Of a stretch of DNA of 64,000 bases, positions 44,012-51,050 are shown piece after piece. Both the position numbers and the translations under genes were made by a program. Numbering within the stretch: position 1 is the first letter of the stretch; each line of letters starts with the position of its first letter. The notes under the pieces are model-generated. The model was given only the letters and a program-made list of their open reading frames with translations, was not told the origin of the DNA and made no database searches. Source of the DNA: Pseudarthrobacter phenanthrenivorans (GTDB taxonomy: Bacteria > Actinomycetota > Actinomycetes > Actinomycetales > Micrococcaceae); NCBI RefSeq assembly GCF_000813845.1, contig NZ_JWTB01000005.1:1-64000 (forward strand), written 5' to 3'.

Positions 44012-44278
44012 CCACCGGGGGCCACTACTGGGGAAGCCCTCCTTCGACACCTGGCCCGATAATCCGGCAAACCTCAGGACACCCGCTGGTTGCACAAAGC
44101 CACGTTTTGCCGCTGAGCATGTCGATGCGGCGGCTGGTTCTGCTGTGTGGCGGCTGGTTCTCCTGAACGGCGTTCTTCTGCCGCGGAAAAGACTCCACGG
44201 CGCGACGTTCTTGGGCCGGGCGGAGCGTTCCAGGCGTTCATGTACCGGGCCCGGCGTTCTTCGACCGGTAAAGGTCTC
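44012..44278. other. Noncoding spacer with short tandem repeats
   Basis: Between the HNH gene and the reductase, a 20-bp unit beginning CGGCTGGTTCT is repeated at 44131 and 44151, with a third, partial CGTTCTTCTG unit. GGCGTTCTT-like words recur to about 44265. No gene is supported; the stretch could be remnant or recombination-prone DNA. Confidence 0.4.
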
Positions 44279-44887
44279 CTACTGGGAGACCCGGCGGTAG
44301 CGGATGTGGGTGGCCAGGGGAGAATGGAGCACCTCAACGGGTTCGAAATCGAAGGATGCAATCCCGTCGAAGATCCGCTCACCTGATCCGAGCAGGACTG
44401 GCGCGATGTCGAGGGTCAGTTCGTCAACCACCCCGGCGGCCAGTGCCTGCCGGACCGTGGACGCCCCTCCTGCGATGTCCACGCCCTTGCCGGCGGCAGC
44501 TTCCACAGCGGCGGCGTACGCAGCATCGAAACCCCCGGTGACGAAGTGGAACGTTGTCCCACCCTCCATGGGGATCGGGTCATGCGGGTAGTGGGTCAGG
44601 ACGAACACCGGCGCGTGGTACGGCGGTTCCGGACCCCACCAGCCGTTCCACTCCTCATCCCAGCCGCCCCGGATAGGCCCAAACATGTTCCGGCCCATCA
44701 CATAGGCGCCCCGTGGACGCATCAGCCATTCGGCGGCCACTTTGTCGGCATCGTTGGCACGGGGATCGCCAATATGCCAGCCGTGCAGTTCCAGCCCGCG
44801 CTTGCCCAGCGGGTTCTCCCGGCTTTGATCAGGACCGGCGACAAAGCCGTCCAGCGACATTGACATGTGGCAGGTAGTGTCCGGCAC
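44279..44887 (-). CDS. Dihydrofolate reductase-like (RibD C-terminal domain) family protein
   Basis: This 202-residue protein has the DHFR/RibD-reductase fold features: SMSLDGFVAGPD at the start, AYVMGRNMFGPIRGGW, PVFVLTHYPHDP, GKGVDIAGGASTVRQALAAGVVDEL and LDIAPVLLGSGERIF. This class binds NADPH; substrates vary and are unknown here. The GTG at 44887 has GGAGG five bases upstream. It lies at the right edge of the accessory segment, next to sepH. Confidence 0.87.
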   Translation of the reverse strand: MPDTTCHMSMSLDGFVAGPDQSRENPLGKRGLELHGWHIGDPRANDADKVAAEWLMRPRGAYVMGRNMFGPIRGGWDEEWNGWWGPEPPYHAPVFVLTHYPHDPIPMEGGTTFHFVTGGFDAAYAAAVEAAAGKGVDIAGGASTVRQALAAGVVDELTLDIAPVLLGSGERIFDGIASFDFEPVEVLHSPLATHIRYRRVSQ

Positions 44888-44984
44888 GGCGAACCTCCAT
44901 GGTGGGCTGGTCAGGGCCTACACGGCCCATGGTGACGGATCGTAGCAGTTGGGTGCCGCGGTGCCCATGGAAAAGAGCCGGCTC

Positions 44985-46298
44985 TTAGTCGCTGCGCGTT
45001 CCGAAGACGATCTCGTCCCAGGAGGGAACGCTGGAGCGCTTGGGCCGTGCAGGCCGTTCCGGCGCTTCGGTTTCGGGCAGCTGGCCGGTCGTGGGAGACG
45101 CATCATCCTGTTTGGCCGGGCGGCGGGGATTACTGCCCAGCAGCTCGTCCAACCCCGCGCCGGAACTGCCGGCTCCGGAACCGGGTGTGGCACCGGAGGG
45201 CTTGGCCGGGGACGCCGCGATGGTGATCTCCCGCGTGTCCGTGCTGACGCCGTCGTGAAGCCGCAAAGCGTCATCGTGGTTGTCCCGGTGCGGCGGAAGA
45301 AGGCTGAGCCGCGAGAGCATCGAAGGCCGGGTGTCCCGCCGCCGGATGAAGGAATCACCCTGGGCTGCTGGGGTGTCCCGCTGGTCTTCCTGCGTTTCCG
45401 GTTCCGCGGATTCGGGTTCTGCGGCAACCTCGGACGGCCTGGGGTGGGCGGCCGGCACGCCGTGGGTGAGCAAGAGGGCCAGGGCGTCGTCCGCGTCCTC
45501 GTCAACCCCCAGCCGCTGCCCGCGCCGGGACCGAAGCATGTCGAGGAGGCCATCGGATTCCTTGCCGGCGTCCGGGCCGGGGCCAGCCTGGCCGGACGGA
45601 GACTTCGGCGTATCCGCGTCAGTTTCAAAATCGAAGGGGCGGTCGGACACCGCGGTGAGCCGGCGGGCCGGAACAGGGCCGTCCAGCGGCTCGAGTTCGC
45701 TGAGCTGCTGTGCCCAGCGGTTGGTGTTCTGCAGGGTCTTGCGCGCCGGGTTGAAGGTCCACAGCGCTGGAGGTTCCTCGCCGATGCCGGAGGTCCCGCC
45801 GGGCTTGGCCTCGAAGCTTGCCGAAACCGTCCAGGTGCCATCCTGGCGCCGCCAGGAGTCCCATTCCACGGTTGCGGGGTCAATGCCGTGGGCTGACAGG
45901 CGGTGGGCCACCATGTCGTCCAGCGTGGCCGGGTTGTCGCCGAAAGCGGACCGGTAGACGTCGTGGCCGGGGGAGGGTGCCGCGACTTCAACCTTGCGTG
46001 CCTGCTGGGCAACATATTCGCGCTCGGCCAGGACCGGTCCCTCGTAGCGCTCCACCTTGGCCAGCGGCATTCCGGACAACTCGGCCACATCCGCCGCGGT
46101 GGCGCCGGCCCGGATCCGGGCCTGGATATCCCTGGGCGACATCGGAACCGCCGGGCGGTCCACCCGCGGTTTCGCTGTGGACCGGCTGGCCGTCCTGAGG
46201 GCCTCGTCGATCGGCAGCTGGAACATCTCGCCGCCGGGCCCGCTCAACAGGAGATGCGTCCCGTCGTCGTGCACGCCTACAAGCCGTAGATCCTGCAT
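44985..46298 (-). CDS. sepH: Septation protein SepH (FtsZ-binding)
   Basis: This 437-residue protein begins with MQDLRLVGVHDDGTHLLL and the DUF3071 domain (~1-170). That domain contains a helix-turn-helix-like stretch (SPRDIQARIRAGATAADVAE) that in Streptomyces SepH stimulates FtsZ assembly. The rest is long, charged and disordered, with a conserved short C-terminal motif (VPSWDEIVFGTR). It acts in the cytoplasm at the division site. The ATG at 46298 has GGAGG at good spacing; the extra 15 codons to 46343 are not conserved-looking. Confidence 0.92.
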   Translation of the reverse strand: MQDLRLVGVHDDGTHLLLSGPGGEMFQLPIDEALRTASRSTAKPRVDRPAVPMSPRDIQARIRAGATAADVAELSGMPLAKVERYEGPVLAEREYVAQQARKVEVAAPSPGHDVYRSAFGDNPATLDDMVAHRLSAHGIDPATVEWDSWRRQDGTWTVSASFEAKPGGTSGIGEEPPALWTFNPARKTLQNTNRWAQQLSELEPLDGPVPARRLTAVSDRPFDFETDADTPKSPSGQAGPGPDAGKESDGLLDMLRSRRGQRLGVDEDADDALALLLTHGVPAAHPRPSEVAAEPESAEPETQEDQRDTPAAQGDSFIRRRDTRPSMLSRLSLLPPHRDNHDDALRLHDGVSTDTREITIAASPAKPSGATPGSGAGSSGAGLDELLGSNPRRPAKQDDASPTTGQLPETEAPERPARPKRSSVPSWDEIVFGTRSD

Positions 46299-46407
46299 AC
46301 AAATCCTCCACCCTGGCATTACTATCAATCGAAACTCTGCCACCCGGCGGCGCGGATTTGGCTCAAGGAACAGGGCGCGCCGTGATATTCCGCCGATCGG
46401 CGGCCGC

Positions 46408-46896
46408 TTAGCTCCTGGTCAGGGCTGCCGCCAGCCGGTCCGGGTGGCGGGTCGAGGTCAGCCAGTACGGGGTGCGGTCCGCCGGGTCCGTGATCTCAAT
46501 CTTCACCACGGGATCAATCCAGCCGCGGATGCACAGGTAGGCCAGCCCATTCAGCCGGGTTCCCCGTTCTGCCGTTGCTTCGCCGGCAGTGAACTGTTCC
46601 ACCGTGCCGACAAAGCGGCGTTCAATGGTGGCCCGTCCTACCGTGAGCGTGTCAGCCGTGACCGTGATGGCGGGGGTGGAGAGGAGCAGGAGGACGGCAA
46701 TGATGGCGAAAAGAACCAGGGCGGCTGTGTATCCCGCCGCCATGCTGATCGGGGCGAAAACAAGGATGCCCGCCGCGGACACGCCGGCTGCAATGATCCA
46801 GATCCAGGGGTTGGGCCACAGCTTCTCCCGATAGATGGCAGGCGCCCCCGCGGAGGGTGTGCCGGGTACGGATGGAGACGGGCTTGATTCGGGCAT
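46408..46896 (-). CDS. DUF3093 membrane protein
   Basis: This 162-residue protein has a short disordered start and two adjacent helices (WIWIIAAGVSAAGILVF and TAALVLFAIIAVLLLLS). A cytoplasmic beta domain follows, ending PYWLTSTRHPDRLAAAL. This is the DUF3093 family, which sits opposite dut in many actinobacteria; function unknown. It lies about 110 bp upstream of sepH on the same strand and is divergent from dut. Confidence 0.87.
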   Translation of the reverse strand: MPESSPSPSVPGTPSAGAPAIYREKLWPNPWIWIIAAGVSAAGILVFAPISMAAGYTAALVLFAIIAVLLLLSTPAITVTADTLTVGRATIERRFVGTVEQFTAGEATAERGTRLNGLAYLCIRGWIDPVVKIEITDPADRTPYWLTSTRHPDRLAAALTRS

Positions 46897-47005
46897 GTCC
46901 CCAGCTTTCCACCTTTGTCCGGCTATTTCACCTTGGCTCCCAACGCCCGGCGGTGCCGGGGCCGCGGCCCACCTAGGACTGATACGGCGGCGCGGGTTAG
47001 AGTGA

Positions 47006-47530
47006 GTGACTGTGACTGATCATCCCGCCACGGTAGACCTTGTCCCGGACGCAGCATCACCAGCGCCCGGCGCCCCCACCCTGCAGGTCCAGCTGAAGAT
47101 GCTGGATCCGGAGCTTGAGGCGCCTTCGTATGCCCATCCGGGCGACGCCGGCGCGGACCTGCGCGCCCGCGAGGACGTGGTCCTGTTGCCGGGGGAGCGC
47201 AAACTGGTTCCCACGGGCGTCGCGATCGCCCTTCCGTACGGGTTCGTGGCGCTGATCCACCCCCGGTCCGGCCTCGCCACCAAGCACGGCCTGACGATCG
47301 TGAACGCTCCGGGCACCGTGGATGCAGGCTACCGTGGAGAGATCTCCGTGACCTTGCTGAACACTGACGCCACCCAGCCAATAGAGCTGCGGCGCGGCGA
47401 TAGAATTGCCCAAATGGTCATCCAGCGGGTGGAACATGCCCAATTCATTCCTGTCACCGAGTTGAGCGGATCCGTGCGCGGCTCCGGAGGCTTCGGCTCC
47501 ACCGGCGGGTTCAACATCCCCGGAGCCTGA
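47006..47530 (+). CDS. dut: dUTP diphosphatase (dUTPase)
   Basis: This protein hydrolyses dUTP to dUMP, keeping uracil out of DNA and supplying dTTP synthesis. All five motifs are seen: [22 protein letters not shown], the substrate-binding [26 protein letters not shown] and the C-terminal [10 protein letters not shown]. The trimeric enzyme is cytosolic. Two GTG codons, 47006 and 47012, are possible starts (174 or 172 residues). A TAGAGT box just upstream fits 47012 better if the mRNA is leaderless. Confidence 0.95.
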   Translation: MTVTDHPATVDLVPDAASPAPGAPTLQVQLKMLDPELEAPSYAHPGDAGADLRAREDVVLLPGERKLVPTGVAIALPYGFVALIHPRSGLATKHGLTIVNAPGTVDAGYRGEISVTLLNTDATQPIELRRGDRIAQMVIQRVEHAQFIPVTELSGSVRGSGGFGSTGGFNIPGA

Positions 47531-47636
47531 CCGCAGGCTGCATCCGCTGCCACGCCAGCACGTACGACGGCGGGACCTCCACAGGTCCGGCCGGCAGGTT
47601 CCAGCACTGGCACATTTCAGAATTAAGGAGTCACCC

Positions 47637-48344
47637 ATGGTCTTTGGGTTCGGCAGGAAAGCAAAGAACGACGAACCGGCGGAGCCGGCAGAGGAGCTGA
47701 CCGTCGCCGGGGGCGAAGAAAGCGCCGCCGCCGGCCGCCGGCAGGACGGCCCTTTCGATGAGTCCGAGATCAGCAGCCGCGACGGCTTCGTCGACCTCGG
47801 CGCCCTGCTGATCACGCCCAGCGAGGGCCTTCAGCTGCGCCTGGAAGTGGAAGAGGCAACGCAGCGGGTAGTGGCAGTGACCCTGGACCTGAATGGGTCC
47901 AGCCTGCAGCTCCAGGCCTTCGCCGCACCCAAGACGGAAACCCTGTGGGACGAGATCCGTGAACAAATCGGCCAGTCGGTCGGCGCGCAGGGCGGACAGG
48001 TCGAAGAAATTGATGGCGCATTCGGCACCGAACTGGTGGCCAAGCTGCCCGCCGGCCTCCCGGACGGCAGCCAGGGTTACCGGGTGGCCCGCTTCATTGG
48101 CGTTGACGGCCCCCGCTGGTTCCTCCGTGGCGTCCTGGGTGGACCGGCCGCGCTGGAGCGCCCCGCCGCCGAACCGCTTGAAGCATTGTTCCGGCAGGTG
48201 GTGGTGGTCCGCGGTGACAGCCCCATGCCGCCGCGCGACCTGCTGCAGCTGCGGCTGCCGAAGGACGCTTCCGCGACTCCTCCGCCCGCCGCACCCACAC
48301 TGGAGGAGCCCGAGCGTGGTCCCGAAATTACCCAGATCGGCTGA
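47637..48344 (+). CDS. DUF3710 family protein
   Basis: This 235-residue soluble protein has an acidic, disordered N-terminus and the DUF3710 core (DGFVDLGALLITPSEGLQLRLEVEE to GPRWFLRGVLGGPAA). The family is strictly actinobacterial, and its place after dut is conserved. Its function is unknown. TAAGGAG precedes the ATG. The next gene starts inside its last ten codons in another frame, so the two are tightly coupled. Confidence 0.88.
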   Translation: MVFGFGRKAKNDEPAEPAEELTVAGGEESAAAGRRQDGPFDESEISSRDGFVDLGALLITPSEGLQLRLEVEEATQRVVAVTLDLNGSSLQLQAFAAPKTETLWDEIREQIGQSVGAQGGQVEEIDGAFGTELVAKLPAGLPDGSQGYRVARFIGVDGPRWFLRGVLGGPAALERPAAEPLEALFRQVVVVRGDSPMPPRDLLQLRLPKDASATPPPAAPTLEEPERGPEITQIG

Positions 48345-48696
48345 GCCGGCCAAAGGAGCCCCGGTTGCCGCGGGTGGCATCACACCCCTGGACCAGCTGC
48401 CGGACAGAGGACGCGTCCTGTGCCAGGGGCACATCGAATCGGTGACTTTCGTTCCCGCTGACCGGACCGCCGAGTTCAGCGCCATCGTCTCAGAGGACGA
48501 CGCCGGGTACCGCCCGGCAGGTGCCGGGCGGACCCGGCCTCCGCGGCTGCGCATTGTGTGGCTGGGGCGCCGCCGCGTGCCGGGCATCGAAGCCGGCGCG
48601 CAAATCCGGGTCGAAGGGATGCTGGCCCGCGGCAAGGACATGCCGACCATCTTCAATCCCCGCTACGAGATACTGTCCCGCCAGGAGCACGAATGA
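48316..48696 (+). CDS. OB-fold nucleic-acid-binding-domain protein
   Basis: This 126-residue protein has a beta-rich core (RVLCQGHIESVTFVPADR, PRLRIVWLGRRRVPGIEAGAQIRVEGML) that looks like an OB-fold of the kind found in the same position next to DUF3710 and DUF3159 in other actinobacteria. The GTG at 48316 has GGAGG about nine bases upstream and overlaps the DUF3710 gene by 29 bases in a different frame. Its stop overlaps the next ATG as ATGA. The nucleic-acid role is inferred from the fold only. Confidence 0.8.
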   Translation: MVPKLPRSAEPAKGAPVAAGGITPLDQLPDRGRVLCQGHIESVTFVPADRTAEFSAIVSEDDAGYRPAGAGRTRPPRLRIVWLGRRRVPGIEAGAQIRVEGMLARGKDMPTIFNPRYEILSRQEHE

Positions 48697-49448
48697 GCGC
48701 GCACGAGCCCGAACAGCCCCCAGGCGCTGCAAACCCCGGACGGGGCGGCCAGCCGCAGGATCCAGGCCAGTCCACGGTCGCCGGGATCGCCGCCGGCTAC
48801 GCCGCAAAGGCCGGACTCCACCGCACCCACGACGGGCGCGTTGACGTGCTGCGGAGCGCCGGGGGAGTGCAGGGCATCGCCGAAAGCATTTTCCCCGGCC
48901 TCGTGTTCCTGGTCGCCTTCACCATCACCCGGGAGCTCACCCTGTCCCTGGTGGCGGCGCTGGCGTCGGCGGCCATCTTCACGGTGGCCCGGCTGGTGCA
49001 GCGGCGGCCGCTCACGCAGGCCCTCGCCGGTGTGGTGGGCGTCGGCATTTCCGCCTGGCTGGCCAATACCACCGGCAAAGCGGAGGACTTCTACCTCCCG
49101 GGCTTCTTCACCAATGCGGCATACATCCTGGCGATGGTCGTCTCGATCGCGGTCAAGTGGCCCGTGGCCGGCCTCCTCTTCGGCTTCATCCGCAACGAGG
49201 GCGTGGAGTGGCGAAAGGAACCGGACCGGGTCAAGGCCTACCGCCTGGGAACCTGGATCATCGTGGCGGTCCTGGCGCTTCGCCTCATCGTCCAGGTTCC
49301 TCTTTACCTGATGGGCACGGACGGCCTGGCCGCCCTCGCGACCACGCGCCTCATTATGGGCGCGCCGCTGTACATCCTTGGTGTCTGGGTGGCCTGGCTC
49401 GTGACCCGGCCGGCTCCAGCCGAGGCTGAAACCGGACCGGCCGCCTGA
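48693..49448 (+). CDS. DUF3159 membrane protein
   Basis: This 251-residue protein has a polar N-terminus and then about six membrane helices (IFPGLVFLVAFTITREL, ALAGVVGVGISAWLA, AAYILAMVVSIAVKW, IIVAVLALRLIVQVPLYL, MGAPLYILGVWVAWLV). It fits DUF3159, a family of unknown function that follows the OB-fold gene. Start ATG at 48693 overlaps the preceding stop (ATGA). It is convergent with the trk genes. Confidence 0.87.
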   Translation: MSAHEPEQPPGAANPGRGGQPQDPGQSTVAGIAAGYAAKAGLHRTHDGRVDVLRSAGGVQGIAESIFPGLVFLVAFTITRELTLSLVAALASAAIFTVARLVQRRPLTQALAGVVGVGISAWLANTTGKAEDFYLPGFFTNAAYILAMVVSIAVKWPVAGLLFGFIRNEGVEWRKEPDRVKAYRLGTWIIVAVLALRLIVQVPLYLMGTDGLAALATTRLIMGAPLYILGVWVAWLVTRPAPAEAETGPAA

Positions 49449-49502
49449 TCCACTAACTAAGCCGGACTCCCTGTACGTCGGGGCCCTGTGGCACCCGCGC
49501 GC

Positions 49503-50261
49503 CTAACCGTCGAAGCCGTCGTCGTCCGCCATGTGCCCGTGGCTGCCGGCGGTGGCCGGCTCACCGCTGACTGAAGGCCCATCCCCGGCGTCGATGCTGC
49601 CGGGGGCGGAGGACAGCAGCTCGCGCAGCCCATCCTCGGCCGCAATGGTGGTGACGAAGAACAACTCGTCGCCGCCGTCGATCACGTCATCCCGGCTCGG
49701 CGTGATGGGAGCCTGGTCCCGCAGGATTGCCACGAGCGTGGCGTCCTCGGGCCAGTGGATATCGCCCACGGTCATGCCGATCACGTGGGAATCGTGCGGA
49801 ACGGTGAATTCCACCAGTGACGCAACGCCCGTCTGCAGCGTCAGCAGCCGGACGAGGTCGCCGATCTCCACGGCTTCCTCCACCAGGGCGGTCATCAGCT
49901 GGGGGGTATTGACGGCCACGTCCACGCCCCACGAGTCGTTGAACATCCAGTCGTTCTTGGGGTTGTTGACCCGGCCCACCGTGCGGCCCACGCCGAACTC
50001 GGTCTTCGCCAGCAGGGACACCACCAGGTTGACCTTGTCATCGCCCGTGGCGGAGACCACGACGTCGGCATCCTCCACCTTGGCGCCCTGCAGCGTCGAC
50101 AGCTCGCACGCGTCGCCCACCAGCCAGTGGGCCCCCCGCAGCCCGCTGCGGCCAATCACCTCCGGTTTGAGGTCGATGAGCAGGATTTCGTGCTTGTGCG
50201 CCAGCAACTCCCGCGCAATGGACGATCCGACGCTGCCGGCGCCGACGATAACGACTTTCAC
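49503..50261 (-). CDS. TrkA/RCK potassium-channel regulatory subunit (second gene)
   Basis: This 252-residue protein has an N-terminal TrkA-N Rossmann domain (VVIVGAGSVGSSIARELL, with acidic LLIDLKPE at the end of beta-2) and a C-terminal TrkA-C domain (~140-230). Such proteins bind NAD(H)/ATP or cyclic di-AMP and gate K+ transporters. It resembles mycobacterial CeoC/CeoB. The GTG at 50261 overlaps the upstream trk gene as GTGA. Confidence 0.88.
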   Translation of the reverse strand: MKVVIVGAGSVGSSIARELLAHKHEILLIDLKPEVIGRSGLRGAHWLVGDACELSTLQGAKVEDADVVVSATGDDKVNLVVSLLAKTEFGVGRTVGRVNNPKNDWMFNDSWGVDVAVNTPQLMTALVEEAVEIGDLVRLLTLQTGVASLVEFTVPHDSHVIGMTVGDIHWPEDATLVAILRDQAPITPSRDDVIDGGDELFFVTTIAAEDGLRELLSSAPGSIDAGDGPSVSGEPATAGSHGHMADDDGFDG

Positions 50262-50932
50262 TGGTACTCCTTGGCGGGGGCTTTGGCGAGGATCTGGGCG
50301 ATCTGGGCACTGCGGTCCACCTGAAGCATGGCGTGCACCGTGTCGCCGTCCTGGTAGGCGGTTCCTGCATCCGGCAACAGGCCCTCGCCGAAGCGGGTCA
50401 GGTAGGCCACCCGGACATCGGCGGCTTTTTCGATGCTGCTGATCCTGTGTCCGACCCAGCCCGCGTCGAGGTCCAGTTCGGCCAGGACCAGGCGCCCGGA
50501 CGGCTCACGGAAATCGCCCGCGAGGTGCTGTTCCGGGAGGATGCGCCGCAGCACCTGGTCGGCGCTCCAGCGGACCGCCGCCACCGTGGGGATGCCCAGG
50601 CGCTGGTAAATCTCGGCACGGCCCGGATCGTAGATCCTGGCCACCACATGCGGGACGTGGAAGGTTTCCCTGGCCACCCTGGTGGCCAGGATGTTCGAGT
50701 TGTCACCGCTGGACACGGCGGCAAAGGCGTAGGCGTCACTGACTCCTGCCTGCTTGAGGGTGTCCCGGTCGAAACCGACACCCGTCACCTTCCGGCCGGT
50801 GAAGCCCTGGCGGAGCCGGCGGAACGCGCGGTCATCCTGGTCGATGATGGCCACGGAATGCCCGGCATCCTCCAGCGTGTGCGCCAGCGTTGCCCCCACC
50901 CGGCCACATCCCATGATCACGAAATGCGCCAC
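50258..50932 (-). CDS. TrkA/RCK potassium-channel regulatory subunit (first gene)
   Basis: This 224-residue protein begins AHFVIMGCGRVGATLAHTLEDAGHSVAIIDQD, a TrkA-N NAD-binding domain, and ends with a TrkA-C domain. The GTG at 50932 has GAGGAG five bases upstream. It is coupled to the second RCK gene and divergent from the APC-type K+ permease, so all three probably form one potassium-uptake system, equivalent to the ceoB/ceoC plus permease cluster of mycobacteria. Confidence 0.88.
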   Translation of the reverse strand: MAHFVIMGCGRVGATLAHTLEDAGHSVAIIDQDDRAFRRLRQGFTGRKVTGVGFDRDTLKQAGVSDAYAFAAVSSGDNSNILATRVARETFHVPHVVARIYDPGRAEIYQRLGIPTVAAVRWSADQVLRRILPEQHLAGDFREPSGRLVLAELDLDAGWVGHRISSIEKAADVRVAYLTRFGEGLLPDAGTAYQDGDTVHAMLQVDRSAQIAQILAKAPAKEYQ

Positions 50933-51038
50933 CGTATCTCCTCTGTATCTAAGTCAGGATCGTGCAGCTAGAACTCTACCGGCATGCCCGGGCTTCGGCC
51001 TGGCGGGGTCCCGTCATGACATCGTCCGCGAATCAGAC

Positions 51039-51044
51039 TAGCTT
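51039..51044 (+). promoter_or_regulatory. -10 box TAGCTT for leaderless APC permease
   Basis: TAGCTT is followed by six bases and the GTG at 51051. Confidence 0.45.
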
Positions 51045-51050
51045 TGTGGG

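Noticed and set aside
38195-44900. The accessory segment as an integrated element with tRNA target, integrase and att repeats.
   Set aside because: No integrase, tRNA fragment or flanking direct repeat was found by eye, so only gene turnover or recombination is supported.
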